Below, in pieces: positions 25,357-34,071 of a DNA stretch of 64,000 bases; the first letter of the stretch is position 1; the number at the start of each line of letters is the position of its first letter. The position numbers and the translations under genes are program-made. The notes beneath the pieces are model-generated. The model had not been told where the DNA came from. It saw only the letters and a program-made list of their open reading frames with translations, and did no database searches. This stretch comes from JAQIBY01 sp963676165 (GTDB lineage: Bacteria; Bacteroidota; Bacteroidia; Bacteroidales; ML635J-15), in NCBI GenBank assembly GCA_963676165.1, contig OY781043.1:2666001-2730000 (forward strand), written 5' to 3'.

Positions 25357-26646
25357 ATGATATCGCTTATGAGACTTTGGATTTTCATCTCTATGCTTCT
25401 TCTTGTCGGGCTTAGCCATGCACAAAACTATAACGACTACTTTTCTCAGGACAGACTCAGATTGGATTTATATCACTATGGCACAGACACTACCGACAAT
25501 TACAGTCTGAAATCTTTCATTAAAGAAAACCCTTGGAGTGGACCACAAAGCCAACTTATTCCGGAAATGCAACATGGAAGATACATTGTACAAGTAAAAG
25601 CCAAAAGCACTGGAACAATTATTTTTCTTAAGCCATACAATACGCTTTTTGAGGAGTGGCAAGACACAAAAAATGCACCTTTTAGAGAACGCATTTTTGA
25701 AGAAAGCCTGTTTATCCCCTATCCAAAAATCCCGATTACAATTGAAATACAGACAAGAGACGAAAAACAGGATTTATTTACTATCTGGAAGAAAGATTTT
25801 GATCCATTGGAAACTTGGGTAGAAAAGCGAAATAGAACAACCGAATTTGTAAAAATCCATGGAGATAGAAATGCTTCAAATGCAGTTGATATTGCAATTA
25901 TTGCAGAAGGTTATACTGAAGCAGAAATTGATAAATTCATGATGGATGCTAAGCGCATGAAAAACTTTTTCCTGGAAACAGAACCTTTTAACCGCTACAA
26001 AAGTGATTTCAATTTTTATGCAGTAAAATCCATCTCAAAAGAAAGTGGAACTGATCTTCCGGGTGAAAACATCTGGAAAGAAACAGCTGCAAACACTCGC
26101 TTTTACACTTTTGGCAGTGAAAGATATCTGACCAGTTTAGCCTATCACAAATGCATGGACATTTTAACCGACATACCTCATGACCAGGTGGTTATACTTG
26201 TCAATACTGAAAAATATGGAGGAGGTGGAATATTCAACCACTTTTCTGTGACAAGTGTAGATCATTTCCTCTCTGAAATTGTTTTAACGCACGAATTTGG
26301 ACATGCTTTTGGTGGTCTTGCTGATGAATATTACACTTCATCAACTGCCTATGTCACTCATCCGGAATTGAAATATGAGCTGATAGAACCCAATGTCACT
26401 AACCTCGTAGAGTTTGATAAAAAGTGGAAACATATGCTTCACGACACAACTCCAATTCCAACACCAGACACTGATGAATACAATGAAGTCATGGGTGTTT
26501 TTGAAGGAGGACTTTATTTGAACAAAGGAGTTTACAGACCTGTTAGAAACTGCCGAATGAAAACAAATCATGCGGACTTCTGCCCCGTTTGCCAGGACAT
26601 TTTAAGCCGCATGATAAAATATTATTCCGGTCAGTCAAATGACTAA
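25357..26646 (+). CDS. Secreted M64 (IgA-peptidase-like) metallopeptidase
   Basis: 429 residues with a signal peptide (to ~HAQ at residue 23). Residues about 175-420 form the peptidase M64 domain with VDIAIIAEGYTEAE at its start and the zinc site HEFGHAFGGLADEY (His312, Glu313, His316; Glu324 nearby). The N-terminal ~150 residues are a beta-rich prodomain of the M64_N type. No T9SS tail is present, so it is periplasmic or released by another path. An alternative start at 25369 would keep the signal peptide. Its stop overlaps the convergent AMP nucleosidase gene by 4 bases. Confidence 0.9.
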   Translation: MISLMRLWIFISMLLLVGLSHAQNYNDYFSQDRLRLDLYHYGTDTTDNYSLKSFIKENPWSGPQSQLIPEMQHGRYIVQVKAKSTGTIIFLKPYNTLFEEWQDTKNAPFRERIFEESLFIPYPKIPITIEIQTRDEKQDLFTIWKKDFDPLETWVEKRNRTTEFVKIHGDRNASNAVDIAIIAEGYTEAEIDKFMMDAKRMKNFFLETEPFNRYKSDFNFYAVKSISKESGTDLPGENIWKETAANTRFYTFGSERYLTSLAYHKCMDILTDIPHDQVVILVNTEKYGGGGIFNHFSVTSVDHFLSEIVLTHEFGHAFGGLADEYYTSSTAYVTHPELKYELIEPNVTNLVEFDKKWKHMLHDTTPIPTPDTDEYNEVMGVFEGGLYLNKGVYRPVRNCRMKTNHADFCPVCQDILSRMIKYYSGQSND

Positions 26647-27410
26647 AAATGCAAATGTTTCACGGAACGACCAGCGTCACGAATAATGCGTAATGACTCG
26701 ATTCCAATATTGATGTGATCTGCTACATATTTTTCAGTAATAGCCTTATCGGACTTGTCCGTTTTAACCCCTGTCGAAATCATAGGCTGGTCAGAAACCA
26801 GAAGCAATGCTCCCGATGGGATTCCGTTTGCAAATCCGGTAATAAATATGGTTGCAGTCTCCATATCAACAGCCATAGCGCGTGTTTTCTGTAAGTACTT
26901 TTTAAAACGATCATCATATTCCCATACTCTACGGTTAGTTGTCAGCACAGTACCTGTCCAATAATCACGTTTTGCATCACGGATACTCGTTGAAACAGCA
27001 CGTTGCAACATAAATGCGGGCAATGCAGGCACCTCTGGCGGTAAATAGTCATCCGAAGTACCCTCGGATCGTATTGCAGCTATAGGCAGAATTAAATCCC
27101 CTAACTGATTTTTCTTTTTTAATCCGCCGCACTTTCCAAGGAACAATACTGCCTTAGGACTAATAGAAGTCAACAGGTCCATTATCGTAGCAGCATTTGG
27201 ACTTCCCATTCCAAAGTTTATTATGCTTACACCATTTGCAGTAGCTGTAGGCATGTTTGCATCAGATGTAACAGACACATTATACTTTTTTGCAAACATA
27301 TCAACATATGTCTGAAAGTTTGTCAATAGAATATATTGTCCAAATTCCTCAAGTGGAATACGTGTATATCTCGGAAGCCAATTTTCAACAATTTCTTGTT
27401 TTGTTTTCAT
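26643..27410 (-). CDS. amn: AMP nucleosidase (short form)
   Basis: 255 residues of the PNP/UDP phosphorylase superfamily. Recognisable segments are INFGMGSPNAATIMDLL, AVLFLGKCGGL, and AVDMETATIFITGFANGIPSGALLLVSDQP, where the MET-A-T stretch holds the ribose-binding Glu. It hydrolyses AMP to adenine and ribose 5-phosphate. Bacteroidota have this short form without the extra N-terminal domain of the enterobacterial enzyme. Assignment to AMP rather than other nucleosides rests on the family resemblance. Confidence 0.87.
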   Translation of the reverse strand: MKTKQEIVENWLPRYTRIPLEEFGQYILLTNFQTYVDMFAKKYNVSVTSDANMPTATANGVSIINFGMGSPNAATIMDLLTSISPKAVLFLGKCGGLKKKNQLGDLILPIAAIRSEGTSDDYLPPEVPALPAFMLQRAVSTSIRDAKRDYWTGTVLTTNRRVWEYDDRFKKYLQKTRAMAVDMETATIFITGFANGIPSGALLLVSDQPMISTGVKTDKSDKAITEKYVADHINIGIESLRIIRDAGRSVKHLHF

Positions 27411-27436
27411 ATCTTTTAGCTTTACGTATTAATCAT

Positions 27437-27444
27437 TAATTTTG
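27437..27444 (+). promoter_or_regulatory. -7 promoter box TAATTTTG
   Basis: Exact TAnnTTTG match 15 bases before the ATG at 27460. Confidence 0.5.
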
Positions 27445-27459
27445 TACAAATTTAATTAA

Positions 27460-27915
27460 ATGCAGGAACTTAATTTTCCAAAATACAAATTTCGCTTTGA
27501 TTTACGAAATCAGCAAAACTATATTTTCGATGCAATACGGCGAAAATTTATTCTTTGCACCCCTGAAGAATGGGTTCGACAGAACTTAATTCGGTATTTT
27601 ATTTCAGAGAAAAATGTACCTGCAGGATTAATTTCGATTGAAAAGGAGATCAAAATTAATCAATTAAGCAGACGCTATGACATATTGATATCAAACCAAC
27701 TAGGCAATCCAGCAGTTCTTGTGGAGTGCAAAGCTCCCAAAATAAAAATCACACAAGATGTATTTCAGCAAATTGCAAGCTACAATTTGCATTTCAAGGT
27801 GCCTTATCTTTTTGTCAGCAATGGCATACAACATTACATTTGCCAAATAGACAAAAACCAAAACATTCAATTTCTAAAAGACATGCCGGATTTCTCCAAA
27901 CTTAATCAAATTTAG
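27460..27915 (+). CDS. Stand-alone HsdR N-terminal-like (PD-(D/E)XK) protein
   Basis: 151 residues corresponding to the type I restriction enzyme R N-terminal fold (HSDR_N_2-like). RRYDILI supplies the acidic residue and AVLVECKAPK the E-x-K pair of a PD-(D/E)XK nuclease core. PEEWVRQNLIRYFI is the usual opening. There is no helicase part and no hsdM or hsdS nearby, so it is not a restriction system. Such stand-alone proteins are widespread in Bacteroidota with unknown function, perhaps DNA repair or recombination. It converges on the next gene with a 4-base overlap. Confidence 0.82.
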   Translation: MQELNFPKYKFRFDLRNQQNYIFDAIRRKFILCTPEEWVRQNLIRYFISEKNVPAGLISIEKEIKINQLSRRYDILISNQLGNPAVLVECKAPKIKITQDVFQQIASYNLHFKVPYLFVSNGIQHYICQIDKNQNIQFLKDMPDFSKLNQI

Positions 27916-28238
27916 TCATCATCGTCCTCACCAAACTCACTGTCATCTTCGATAAGATCATACTTATTCTCAAACTCTTCTTTAATTTCATCTTTTAAGA
28001 GTCCAGAATCATCATAATCATCGTCAAGATCAATAATGTTGCTTGCCTCTTCTTGATTCATTCTTACGAGATAAATTTTATCGTCAGTTTCAAAAGGCAA
28101 GGCACTTACTAACTTTCCTTCACGGTTAGTAAAAGTGATTAAATGCTGAATAAATCCTTCAGGATAGGTCAATTTAATTTGCTCCTGAATACTTACATCC
28201 AGCTTGTCATAATCTTTTATTACACGTAACTTACTCAC
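27912..28238 (-). CDS. Conserved acidic Bacteroidota protein
   Basis: 108 residues, starting at GTG (28238); no ATG in frame gives a longer product. The N-terminal half (KDYDKLDVSIQEQIKLTYP, then HLITFTNREGKLVSALPFETDDKIYLVRM) is compact; the tail is very acidic (DLDDDYDDSG and a final EDDDD). It matches a family that I remember from many Bacteroidota genomes, sometimes labelled DNA primase without good reason. Function unknown. Its conserved pairing with the HsdR-N-like gene could be checked. Confidence 0.75.
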   Translation of the reverse strand: MSKLRVIKDYDKLDVSIQEQIKLTYPEGFIQHLITFTNREGKLVSALPFETDDKIYLVRMNQEEASNIIDLDDDYDDSGLLKDEIKEEFENKYDLIEDDSEFGEDDDD

Positions 28239-28366
28239 AATCTGATAGTATTTATTTTTTGATGATCAATTATCAAGGCAAAGAATGCAAATTCGCAAAA
28301 AATGTCTGAACATTTCAAATCTAACAAATTCATGAATATAAAAACATGTTGAACAAAAAAAAGATA

Positions 28367-28419
28367 AAAAAATAACCCGGAGCGCCACACTCCGGGTTAA
28401 GCCACAACAGAAAAAGCAC
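28367..28419. repeat. 53-bp direct repeat, copy 1 (contains terminator)
   Basis: Identical over 53 bases to 28623-28675. It contains the stem TAACCCGGAG (28373-28382) and CTCCGGGTTA (28390-28399) with a 7-base loop, which on the minus strand is followed by a T-rich run and is a good terminator. Copy 1 lies just after the fragment of a second sorting-domain copy at 28422-28520. Confidence 0.9.
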
Positions 28420-28421
28420 AC

Positions 28422-28520
28422 TTAAATCAAGTAGATCAGTACCCTACGGAATTCACTACGCTGATTAAGCTTCGTTATTACATCCTCAAAAACAAGTGTT
28501 AAGGTACTGTTTTCGAGATG
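28422..28520 (-). pseudogene. Remnant of a duplicated T9SS-protein 3' end
   Basis: On the minus strand this stretch encodes LENSTLTLVFEDVITKLNQ followed by RSEF and a stop, which aligns with the end of the neighbouring gene (NSVNLNVNASGIGIMKLGQ then RGEF). The stop codon is followed by the same 53-base terminator repeat. The upstream part of a gene is missing, so this is the 3' scrap of a paralogue, left by tandem duplication and deletion. An open frame extends to 28646, but its first part overlaps copy 2 of the repeat and is not expected to be coding. Confidence 0.65.
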
Positions 28521-28622
28521 AAAATATTTTACACAAAGACTAAAAGACAATAAATCGGCTTGTCTAAGCAGTTCAAAATTAATAATTTCAGTGGAATAAA
28601 AAAAGCAAAAATGAAATTTTAC

Positions 28623-28675
28623 AAAAAATAACCCGGAGCGCCACACTCCGGGTTAAGCCACAACAGAAAAAGCAC
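28623..28675. terminator. 53-bp direct repeat, copy 2; terminator of LamG-like gene
   Basis: The 10-bp stem TAACCCGGAG (28629-28638) / CTCCGGGTTA (28646-28655) lies directly after the minus-strand stop codon at 28678, followed on that strand by TTTTTT. It ends the LamG-like gene. Identical to 28367-28419. Confidence 0.85.
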
Positions 28676-28677
28676 GC

Positions 28678-30060
28678 TTAGTTCAGGAGGGTCTTTTCAC
28701 TAAGGAATTCGCCACGCTGACCAAGCTTCATGATTCCAATGCCTGATGCATTCACGTTTAGATTTACACTGTTAAACCCTGGATTAGGAATAACAGTTGT
28801 TTCTGCTAAAACAACACCTGACATGGAAAATATTGTAATATTCACAGGTTCTGAAGATTCGCTTGTAAACTCAACGCGCATTTGATTTCCGTTGTTATAA
28901 GTACTTACAATCTCCAGACCATTCATTTCGTTATTTGCATTGACAGAGAAAGGATTAAACACCTCAGTAGTTCCATCAAAATCAGTTTGTGAAATACGAT
29001 AGTAAACAGTTCCATTTACTGCAGTGTAATCCACAAATTCGTAATCATTTCTGTAATTAGAGTTTCCAGCACCATAAACAGTTCCGATCACAGTCCAATT
29101 CTCAAGATCATTAGAACGTTCAATTGTGAAGAAATCATTATTTAATTCAGTTGCTGTAGCCCAAGTAATTGTTGTAGAGTTATTCTCCAATTGCGCTGAG
29201 TACTCAAGCATTTCAACAGGAAGAACACCAGTATGATCAAATCCCCATTTTGGACCTAAGTAGTCTTCAAGAGCATCAACTTCTTCGTCAGTAAGAGCGC
29301 TATCAAACAATAAGAATTCACCGATAGACCCTTTGAAATTTTTATTTCTCACTTCACCATCATGGGTAACAGTATAACCAGCAACTCCACCAATTCCAAT
29401 ATTTCCACTGTGAGAATATAAAGTACCTACTCCATGTTCTGTGCCGACAAGCATTCCGTTAAGATACATTCTAAACTCATCGTTTACTGCATCCATAACA
29501 ACTGCTACCATATAATCCGTATTCTTTTCAATATCAACACTAAGACTTGTGAAAGGAATAAAAGAAGCATTATCTCCATTATCTCTTGCTAAATTCCAAA
29601 AACCTGCGTAAAGTTCTTTTCCATCAATGTAAAGATTCATTCCACGAGTACGACCACCCTCTTCATAAATCACTTGCATGTTGTTAATTTGATCAGAAGT
29701 ACGAAAGAAAATCATCATGCTTTTCTCATCCATTTGATTTGTGTTAATGTCTGAGGAATTATTGATATTAAGCATTTTATTTCCACCTTCAAAATAAACT
29801 ACTGCATTGTTATTGATGGTATTATCTTCATCCTCACTGTACTCAGGACAATATTGATGACTATTTTGATAAGCATCATTTCCGCTATCAGAGTCATCAT
29901 TCCAATTAAAAACTTCATCACCGTCAGTTAAGTCTAAACTTTCAGTGTCAAACCAAAAGGCATTATTGTCTCCCAAATTCATTGGAAGTTCTTGAGCAAA
30001 AAGTGTAGAGATTAAAAGACTCAGGATTACTGTGGCTGTTGTTGCATTTAATTTTTTCAT
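28678..30060 (-). CDS. Secreted LamG/concanavalin-like surface protein, likely T9SS
   Basis: 460 residues from the Met at 30060; the longer frame to 30108 adds 16 residues before a clear signal peptide (MKKLNATTATVILSLLISTLFAQ). Residues about 30-265 form a LamG-like jelly roll (FWFDTESLDLTDG, MMIFFRTSDQ, YMVAVVMDAVNDEFRMYLNG, IGEFLLFDSALTDEEVDALEDYLG), a fold often binding glycans. The LPVEMLEYSA...ITWATATELNNDFFTIERS module and YYRISQTDFDG follow, shared with the GLUG protein at 18.7 kb. The tail (ITIFSMSGVVLAET ... ASGIGIMKLGQRGEF) is a somewhat divergent type A sorting domain. The downstream scrap at 28422-28520 is a second copy of its end. Confidence 0.82.
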   Translation of the reverse strand: MKKLNATTATVILSLLISTLFAQELPMNLGDNNAFWFDTESLDLTDGDEVFNWNDDSDSGNDAYQNSHQYCPEYSEDEDNTINNNAVVYFEGGNKMLNINNSSDINTNQMDEKSMMIFFRTSDQINNMQVIYEEGGRTRGMNLYIDGKELYAGFWNLARDNGDNASFIPFTSLSVDIEKNTDYMVAVVMDAVNDEFRMYLNGMLVGTEHGVGTLYSHSGNIGIGGVAGYTVTHDGEVRNKNFKGSIGEFLLFDSALTDEEVDALEDYLGPKWGFDHTGVLPVEMLEYSAQLENNSTTITWATATELNNDFFTIERSNDLENWTVIGTVYGAGNSNYRNDYEFVDYTAVNGTVYYRISQTDFDGTTEVFNPFSVNANNEMNGLEIVSTYNNGNQMRVEFTSESSEPVNITIFSMSGVVLAETTVIPNPGFNSVNLNVNASGIGIMKLGQRGEFLSEKTLLN

Positions 30061-30438
30061 TGTGTGGCGTTTTAAATTAATACTGCAACAAATATATATG
30101 GGAGTCACTCCACAGACAATATACTTTGATGAACGTTTAATATTCTTTGATGAATGAATTTAATTCATTGACGACAAATTTTCAAGATGATGGGAAATTG
30201 ATTTCGGTTTTATTAAAAGAAAAAGCAGCTTCCGAGAGGATAAAGGGAAATCGTTAATATCAGAGGGATTGGGTCATTAACGAAAAGATGAGGGGATTAT
30301 CTCAGAAGCCGCCTCTCATAACACCATTACTATCACTGTTTAATTAAAAACATTGGAAAAGTAATTCAGAATTAACTGTCAACAAATCTATTTTGACAAA
30401 CTGAACATTTTCTTTGATAAAGACAGAACTCCTATTGA
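30061..30438. other. Intergenic region with nested hairpin
   Basis: No gene is seen. The region carries the promoter area of the LamG-like gene near 30061-30110 and the nested hairpin described at 30212-30313. A+T-rich elsewhere. Confidence 0.6.
30212..30313 (-). terminator. Long nested hairpin with T-run (minus strand)
   Basis: On the minus strand, GGCGGCTTCTGAGA (30313-30300) pairs over all 14 positions, with three G-U pairs, with TCTCGGAAGCTGCT (30237-30224), and TTTTTCTTTT follows. The large loop contains a second perfect 8-bp stem, TCGTTAAT (30283-30276) with ATTAACGA (30258-30251). It lies about 125 bases after the helicase gene and would terminate its transcript; the covarying-looking G-U pairs hint at a conserved RNA structure. 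Confidence 0.6.
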
Positions 30439-31701
30439 TTAACGTTTTGGATTTGAATTTCGATTAGATTTTCGACCAGATTTTGAGTGATTATTGCCCT
30501 TTTTATGATAATTCTTCTTACCCCGTTTGTACTTACTCTTTCTCTCAGGCAGTTTCCACTCAGGAGTTTCGTCAGGAGCAAAAGGTAATTTCTGCTTTTC
30601 CAACCGGGTTTCTATCAAACGTTCAATCTGATCAAAATCTTTCATTTCATCGGGAGTAACCATAGTCACAGCGACACCTTTCTTATCAGCTCTTGCTGTA
30701 CGACCCACTCGATGCACATAATCTTCAGCATCGTTTGGTACAGAATAATTAATGATCAGATGAATATTCTTAATATCAATTCCTCGACTTAAGACATCGG
30801 TGGCCACCAAAACCCTTAGTCGTCCAGCTTTAAATTGCCGCAAAATTTCCTCACGATCATTTTGCTCAAGATCAGAAGAAACACCAGAAACTTTGAGGTT
30901 TGCTCCTTTTAAAGCACGCACTAAATCTCTCACCTGCAACTTTGTGGATGCAAAAATCAAGACACGCTCATATTCTGACTGTAATAGAATATGCTTTATC
31001 AATGGCAATTTATGCTTCTCCAATACTGGATACACGCGCTGATCTACCCCTTCGGCAGGCTTAGAAAGATTAAAATTTATTTCTTCTGGCTTGTTCAATA
31101 ATTTACGAGCAAGTTGACGAATCTTTGGTGGCATGGTTGCAGAAAACATCAGTGTTTGGCGTTTTTCAGGCAAGAATGTATTGATTTTCACAATGTCTTC
31201 ATAAAAACCCATATCCAACATCTTGTCTGCCTCGTCTAAAATAAATTGGCTAAGATTTTGAAAATTGACACTCCCCAATTTTAAATGAGACAATAAACGC
31301 CCAGGTGTGGCAACAACAACATCAATGCCTTCAGTAAGGGCACGTCGCTCGGTATCCCAACCAGCGCCATCACCTCCTCCATAAATTGCAATAGAGGTTA
31401 AATCTAAAAAATAGGCAATCCCCTGAATCTCACGATCAATCTGAACTGCTAACTCACGTGTAGGAACAACGATCAAAGACCTTACCCCTTTCACCGTTTG
31501 ACTTCCTTGCCTCAACAAAGACAGCAAAGGAATTACAAAAGCAGCAGTTTTCCCTGTTCCTGTTTGCGCACAAGCCATCAAATCTGACTTATTCAATATC
31601 AATGGAATAGCATGCTCCTGTATTTCAGTTGCATCTGTAAATCCCATGTATGAAATTGCATCAATCAGGGAATTGTCTTGTATGAGTTCGTCGAATCGCA
31701 T
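30439..31701 (-). CDS. DEAD-box RNA helicase (RhlE-like)
   Basis: 420 residues with all the DEAD-box motifs: Q motif near FTDATEIQEHAIP, AQTGTGKT (I), PTRELA (Ia), TPGR (Ib), DEAD (II), SAT (III), DVLSRGIDI (V) and HRVGRTARA (VI). The C-terminal ~50 residues are basic (KYKRGKKNYHKKGNNH), as in RhlE-type helicases that use a basic tail to hold RNA. It likely helps ribosome assembly or mRNA turnover in the cold. The upstream Tex gene ends 41 bases away in the same direction, but a separate promoter box precedes this gene. Confidence 0.94.
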   Translation of the reverse strand: MRFDELIQDNSLIDAISYMGFTDATEIQEHAIPLILNKSDLMACAQTGTGKTAAFVIPLLSLLRQGSQTVKGVRSLIVVPTRELAVQIDREIQGIAYFLDLTSIAIYGGGDGAGWDTERRALTEGIDVVVATPGRLLSHLKLGSVNFQNLSQFILDEADKMLDMGFYEDIVKINTFLPEKRQTLMFSATMPPKIRQLARKLLNKPEEINFNLSKPAEGVDQRVYPVLEKHKLPLIKHILLQSEYERVLIFASTKLQVRDLVRALKGANLKVSGVSSDLEQNDREEILRQFKAGRLRVLVATDVLSRGIDIKNIHLIINYSVPNDAEDYVHRVGRTARADKKGVAVTMVTPDEMKDFDQIERLIETRLEKQKLPFAPDETPEWKLPERKSKYKRGKKNYHKKGNNHSKSGRKSNRNSNPKR

Positions 31702-31719
31702 ATAGATTTTCTAGTCTTG

Positions 31720-31727
31720 CAAAGCTA
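31720..31727 (-). promoter_or_regulatory. -7 promoter box TAGCTTTG (minus strand)
   Basis: Exact TAnnTTTG match on the minus strand 18 bases before the helicase ATG, in the 41-base gap after the Tex stop codon. Confidence 0.5.
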
Positions 31728-31742
31728 ACAGAAATAATCAGA

Positions 31743-33896
31743 CTAAATTACCTCTGCATCAGTTTTGTGCAACTTAAACTGAATACGCTTTCTAGCAACA
31801 TCCACATCTAAAACCTCTACAATTACGTGCTGGTGAAGCTTCACAATTTCTGAAGGATCAGACACAAAACGATCAGCAAGGTTAGACACATGTATTAAAC
31901 CATCTTGTTTTACACCAACATCAACGAAAGCACCAAATCGAGTTAAATTAGTCACAATTCCTGGCAACTTCATCCCCGGATTCAAATCTTCAATACTACG
32001 CACCGCTTCCGAGAAAGTAAACACCTTGATTGGTGGACGTGGATCTAAGCCCGGCTTTGCTAACTCTTTTAAAATGTCATTTATGGTAGGTAATCCAAAT
32101 GTATTGGTCACATATTTTTCTTTTTGAATCGATTTTATAGAATCGGCATTTCCAATAAACTCTTTAACTGGTTTCCCTGAATCTGCAGCCATTTTGCGAA
32201 CTAATGGATATGCCTCAGGATGCACAGCACTATCGTCCAATATTTCCTTACCTTCTTTCACTCGCAAAAATCCGGCAGCTTGCTCAAACGCCTTATCTCC
32301 CATCAACTTCACTTTTTTAAGCTCAGCGCGGGAATGAATTCCACCATTTTCAGTTCGGAAATCAACAATATTCTGAGCCAATTTGGGACCAAGACCGCTC
32401 ACATGTGTAAGTAGGTGTCGCGATGCTGTATTGACATCAACCCCTACCGCATTCACACAACTTTCCACAACACGATCCAAACTTTCTTGAAGTTTTTTCT
32501 GATCTACATCGTGCTGATACTGACCGACACCAATGGATTTCGGATCGATTTTAACCAATTCAGCCAATGGATCTATCAAGCGACGTCCTATACTCACTGC
32601 TCCTCTCACTGTCACATCATATTGAGGAAACTCTTCTCGTGCAACCGGAGACGCAGAATAGATAGATGCACCGTTTTCACTGACCATAAAAACTGAAACA
32701 TCCCTTGAAAATGACACCGATTTAATAAATGCCTCGGTTTCACGACTCGCAGTTCCATTCCCAATGGCAATGGCATCAATTTTATATGCATCCACCAAAC
32801 TTGAAACCTTCTTTTTTGCCGTTTTTATATCTCGTTTTGGCGGATGCGGAAAAATTGTTTCATTATGTAGCAACTCCCCAATGGAACTCAAACAAACAAG
32901 TTTACAACCAGTCCTAAAACCAGGATCTATGGCTAAAACTGCTTTTCGCCCAAGTGGTGGAGACATAAGCAACTGCTTAAGATTTTCAGCAAACACTCGA
33001 ATAGATTCCTCATCTGCTTTTTCCTTGTACAATGCCTTAAACTCTGTCTCCATTGCAGGTTGCAACAGTCGCTTATAAGCATCTTCCACGGCAAGCTCAA
33101 CCTGCTCTGCTACTGAGCTTTCTGATTTTATAAATATTCGAAATAATTGCTCAAGTGCATCTTCACTTTCGGGAGCTACATGAACTCTTAAATAACCTTC
33201 GGTTTCGCCCCTACGTATCGCCAAAATACGATGTGCTGCAGCTTTACGAATCGGCTCAGTAAAATCAAAATAATCCTTGAACTTTGCAGCAACTTCAGGA
33301 TTTTCTGTCACCTTTTTCTTTATCTGCTTCGATTCAATTTGCCCATATCTTTGAAACAATCGGCGCATCGCATTTCTGGCATGTACACTTTCATTTACCC
33401 ATTCAGCAATAATATCACGAGCGCCTTGTAATGCATCCTCAACATTTTCAACTTCATCATTCAAAAATTGATAAGCACGAGTATCAACATCAGACTCTCG
33501 TTGGCTCATAAGAATCTTCGCCAATGGCTCCAAACCTTTTGCTTTGGCAATGCTACCACGGGTTTTACGTTTTGGTTTATATGGCAAATAGATATCCTCC
33601 AGATCAGTCAAATTATCACAAGCATTAATTTGCTTTTCCAAATCTTCCGTAAGTAAATCTTGCTCATCAATAGATTTAAGAACTGCCTCTTTACGTTTTT
33701 CAAGGGCATCCAAAGTTTCCCAGGCTTTTTTCACAGCCTCCACTTGCACCTCATCCATACTACCAGTCCGCTCTTTTCTATACCGACTAATAAACGGAAT
33801 TGTAGCACCTTCAGAAAGCAATTCAAGACATGATTTAACAAATCGTTCTTGAAGATTTAGCTGTTGAGATATGTTTTGAATGTGTGAATTATTCAT
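31743..33896 (-). CDS. tex: Tex-family RNA-binding transcription accessory protein
   Basis: 717 residues from the Met at 33896. The 10 extra codons to 33926 contain a near-consensus -7 box (TTATTTTG), so the longer start is unlikely. Domains in order: Tex N-terminal helical region (FISRYRKERTGSMDEVQ, DIYLPYKPKRKTR), YqgF/RNase H-like domain (LAIDPGFRTGCKLVCLSS, IAIGNGTASRETE), helix-hairpin-helix (VNTASRHLLTHVSGLG), and a C-terminal S1 domain (MKLPGIVTNLTRFGAFVDVG). It binds nucleic acid and affects transcription; the precise role is unsettled. Confidence 0.96.
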   Translation of the reverse strand: MNNSHIQNISQQLNLQERFVKSCLELLSEGATIPFISRYRKERTGSMDEVQVEAVKKAWETLDALEKRKEAVLKSIDEQDLLTEDLEKQINACDNLTDLEDIYLPYKPKRKTRGSIAKAKGLEPLAKILMSQRESDVDTRAYQFLNDEVENVEDALQGARDIIAEWVNESVHARNAMRRLFQRYGQIESKQIKKKVTENPEVAAKFKDYFDFTEPIRKAAAHRILAIRRGETEGYLRVHVAPESEDALEQLFRIFIKSESSVAEQVELAVEDAYKRLLQPAMETEFKALYKEKADEESIRVFAENLKQLLMSPPLGRKAVLAIDPGFRTGCKLVCLSSIGELLHNETIFPHPPKRDIKTAKKKVSSLVDAYKIDAIAIGNGTASRETEAFIKSVSFSRDVSVFMVSENGASIYSASPVAREEFPQYDVTVRGAVSIGRRLIDPLAELVKIDPKSIGVGQYQHDVDQKKLQESLDRVVESCVNAVGVDVNTASRHLLTHVSGLGPKLAQNIVDFRTENGGIHSRAELKKVKLMGDKAFEQAAGFLRVKEGKEILDDSAVHPEAYPLVRKMAADSGKPVKEFIGNADSIKSIQKEKYVTNTFGLPTINDILKELAKPGLDPRPPIKVFTFSEAVRSIEDLNPGMKLPGIVTNLTRFGAFVDVGVKQDGLIHVSNLADRFVSDPSEIVKLHQHVIVEVLDVDVARKRIQFKLHKTDAEVI

Positions 33897-34071
33897 ATCA
33901 TTAATGTTTGCTGCAAAATAATGCATTTTACATTGTTTTTCCTCAAAACAAAAGAAATTCTTTGTCTTAACACACTAAAATAATTGCGCCAAAGAGAGAC
34001 AAATTCAATTTTAGGGTTATTTGATTTCCCATCATTATTTGTACTTTTACATCAAATAAAAATTCAGACTT

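Noticed and set aside
27460..27915. Type I restriction-modification system
   Set aside because: Only the HsdR N-terminal-like fold is present; no helicase part, methyltransferase or specificity gene is encoded nearby.
28367..28675. CRISPR or phage attachment repeats
   Set aside because: Only two copies exist, both contain a terminator stem, and both follow related coding ends; partial gene duplication explains them.
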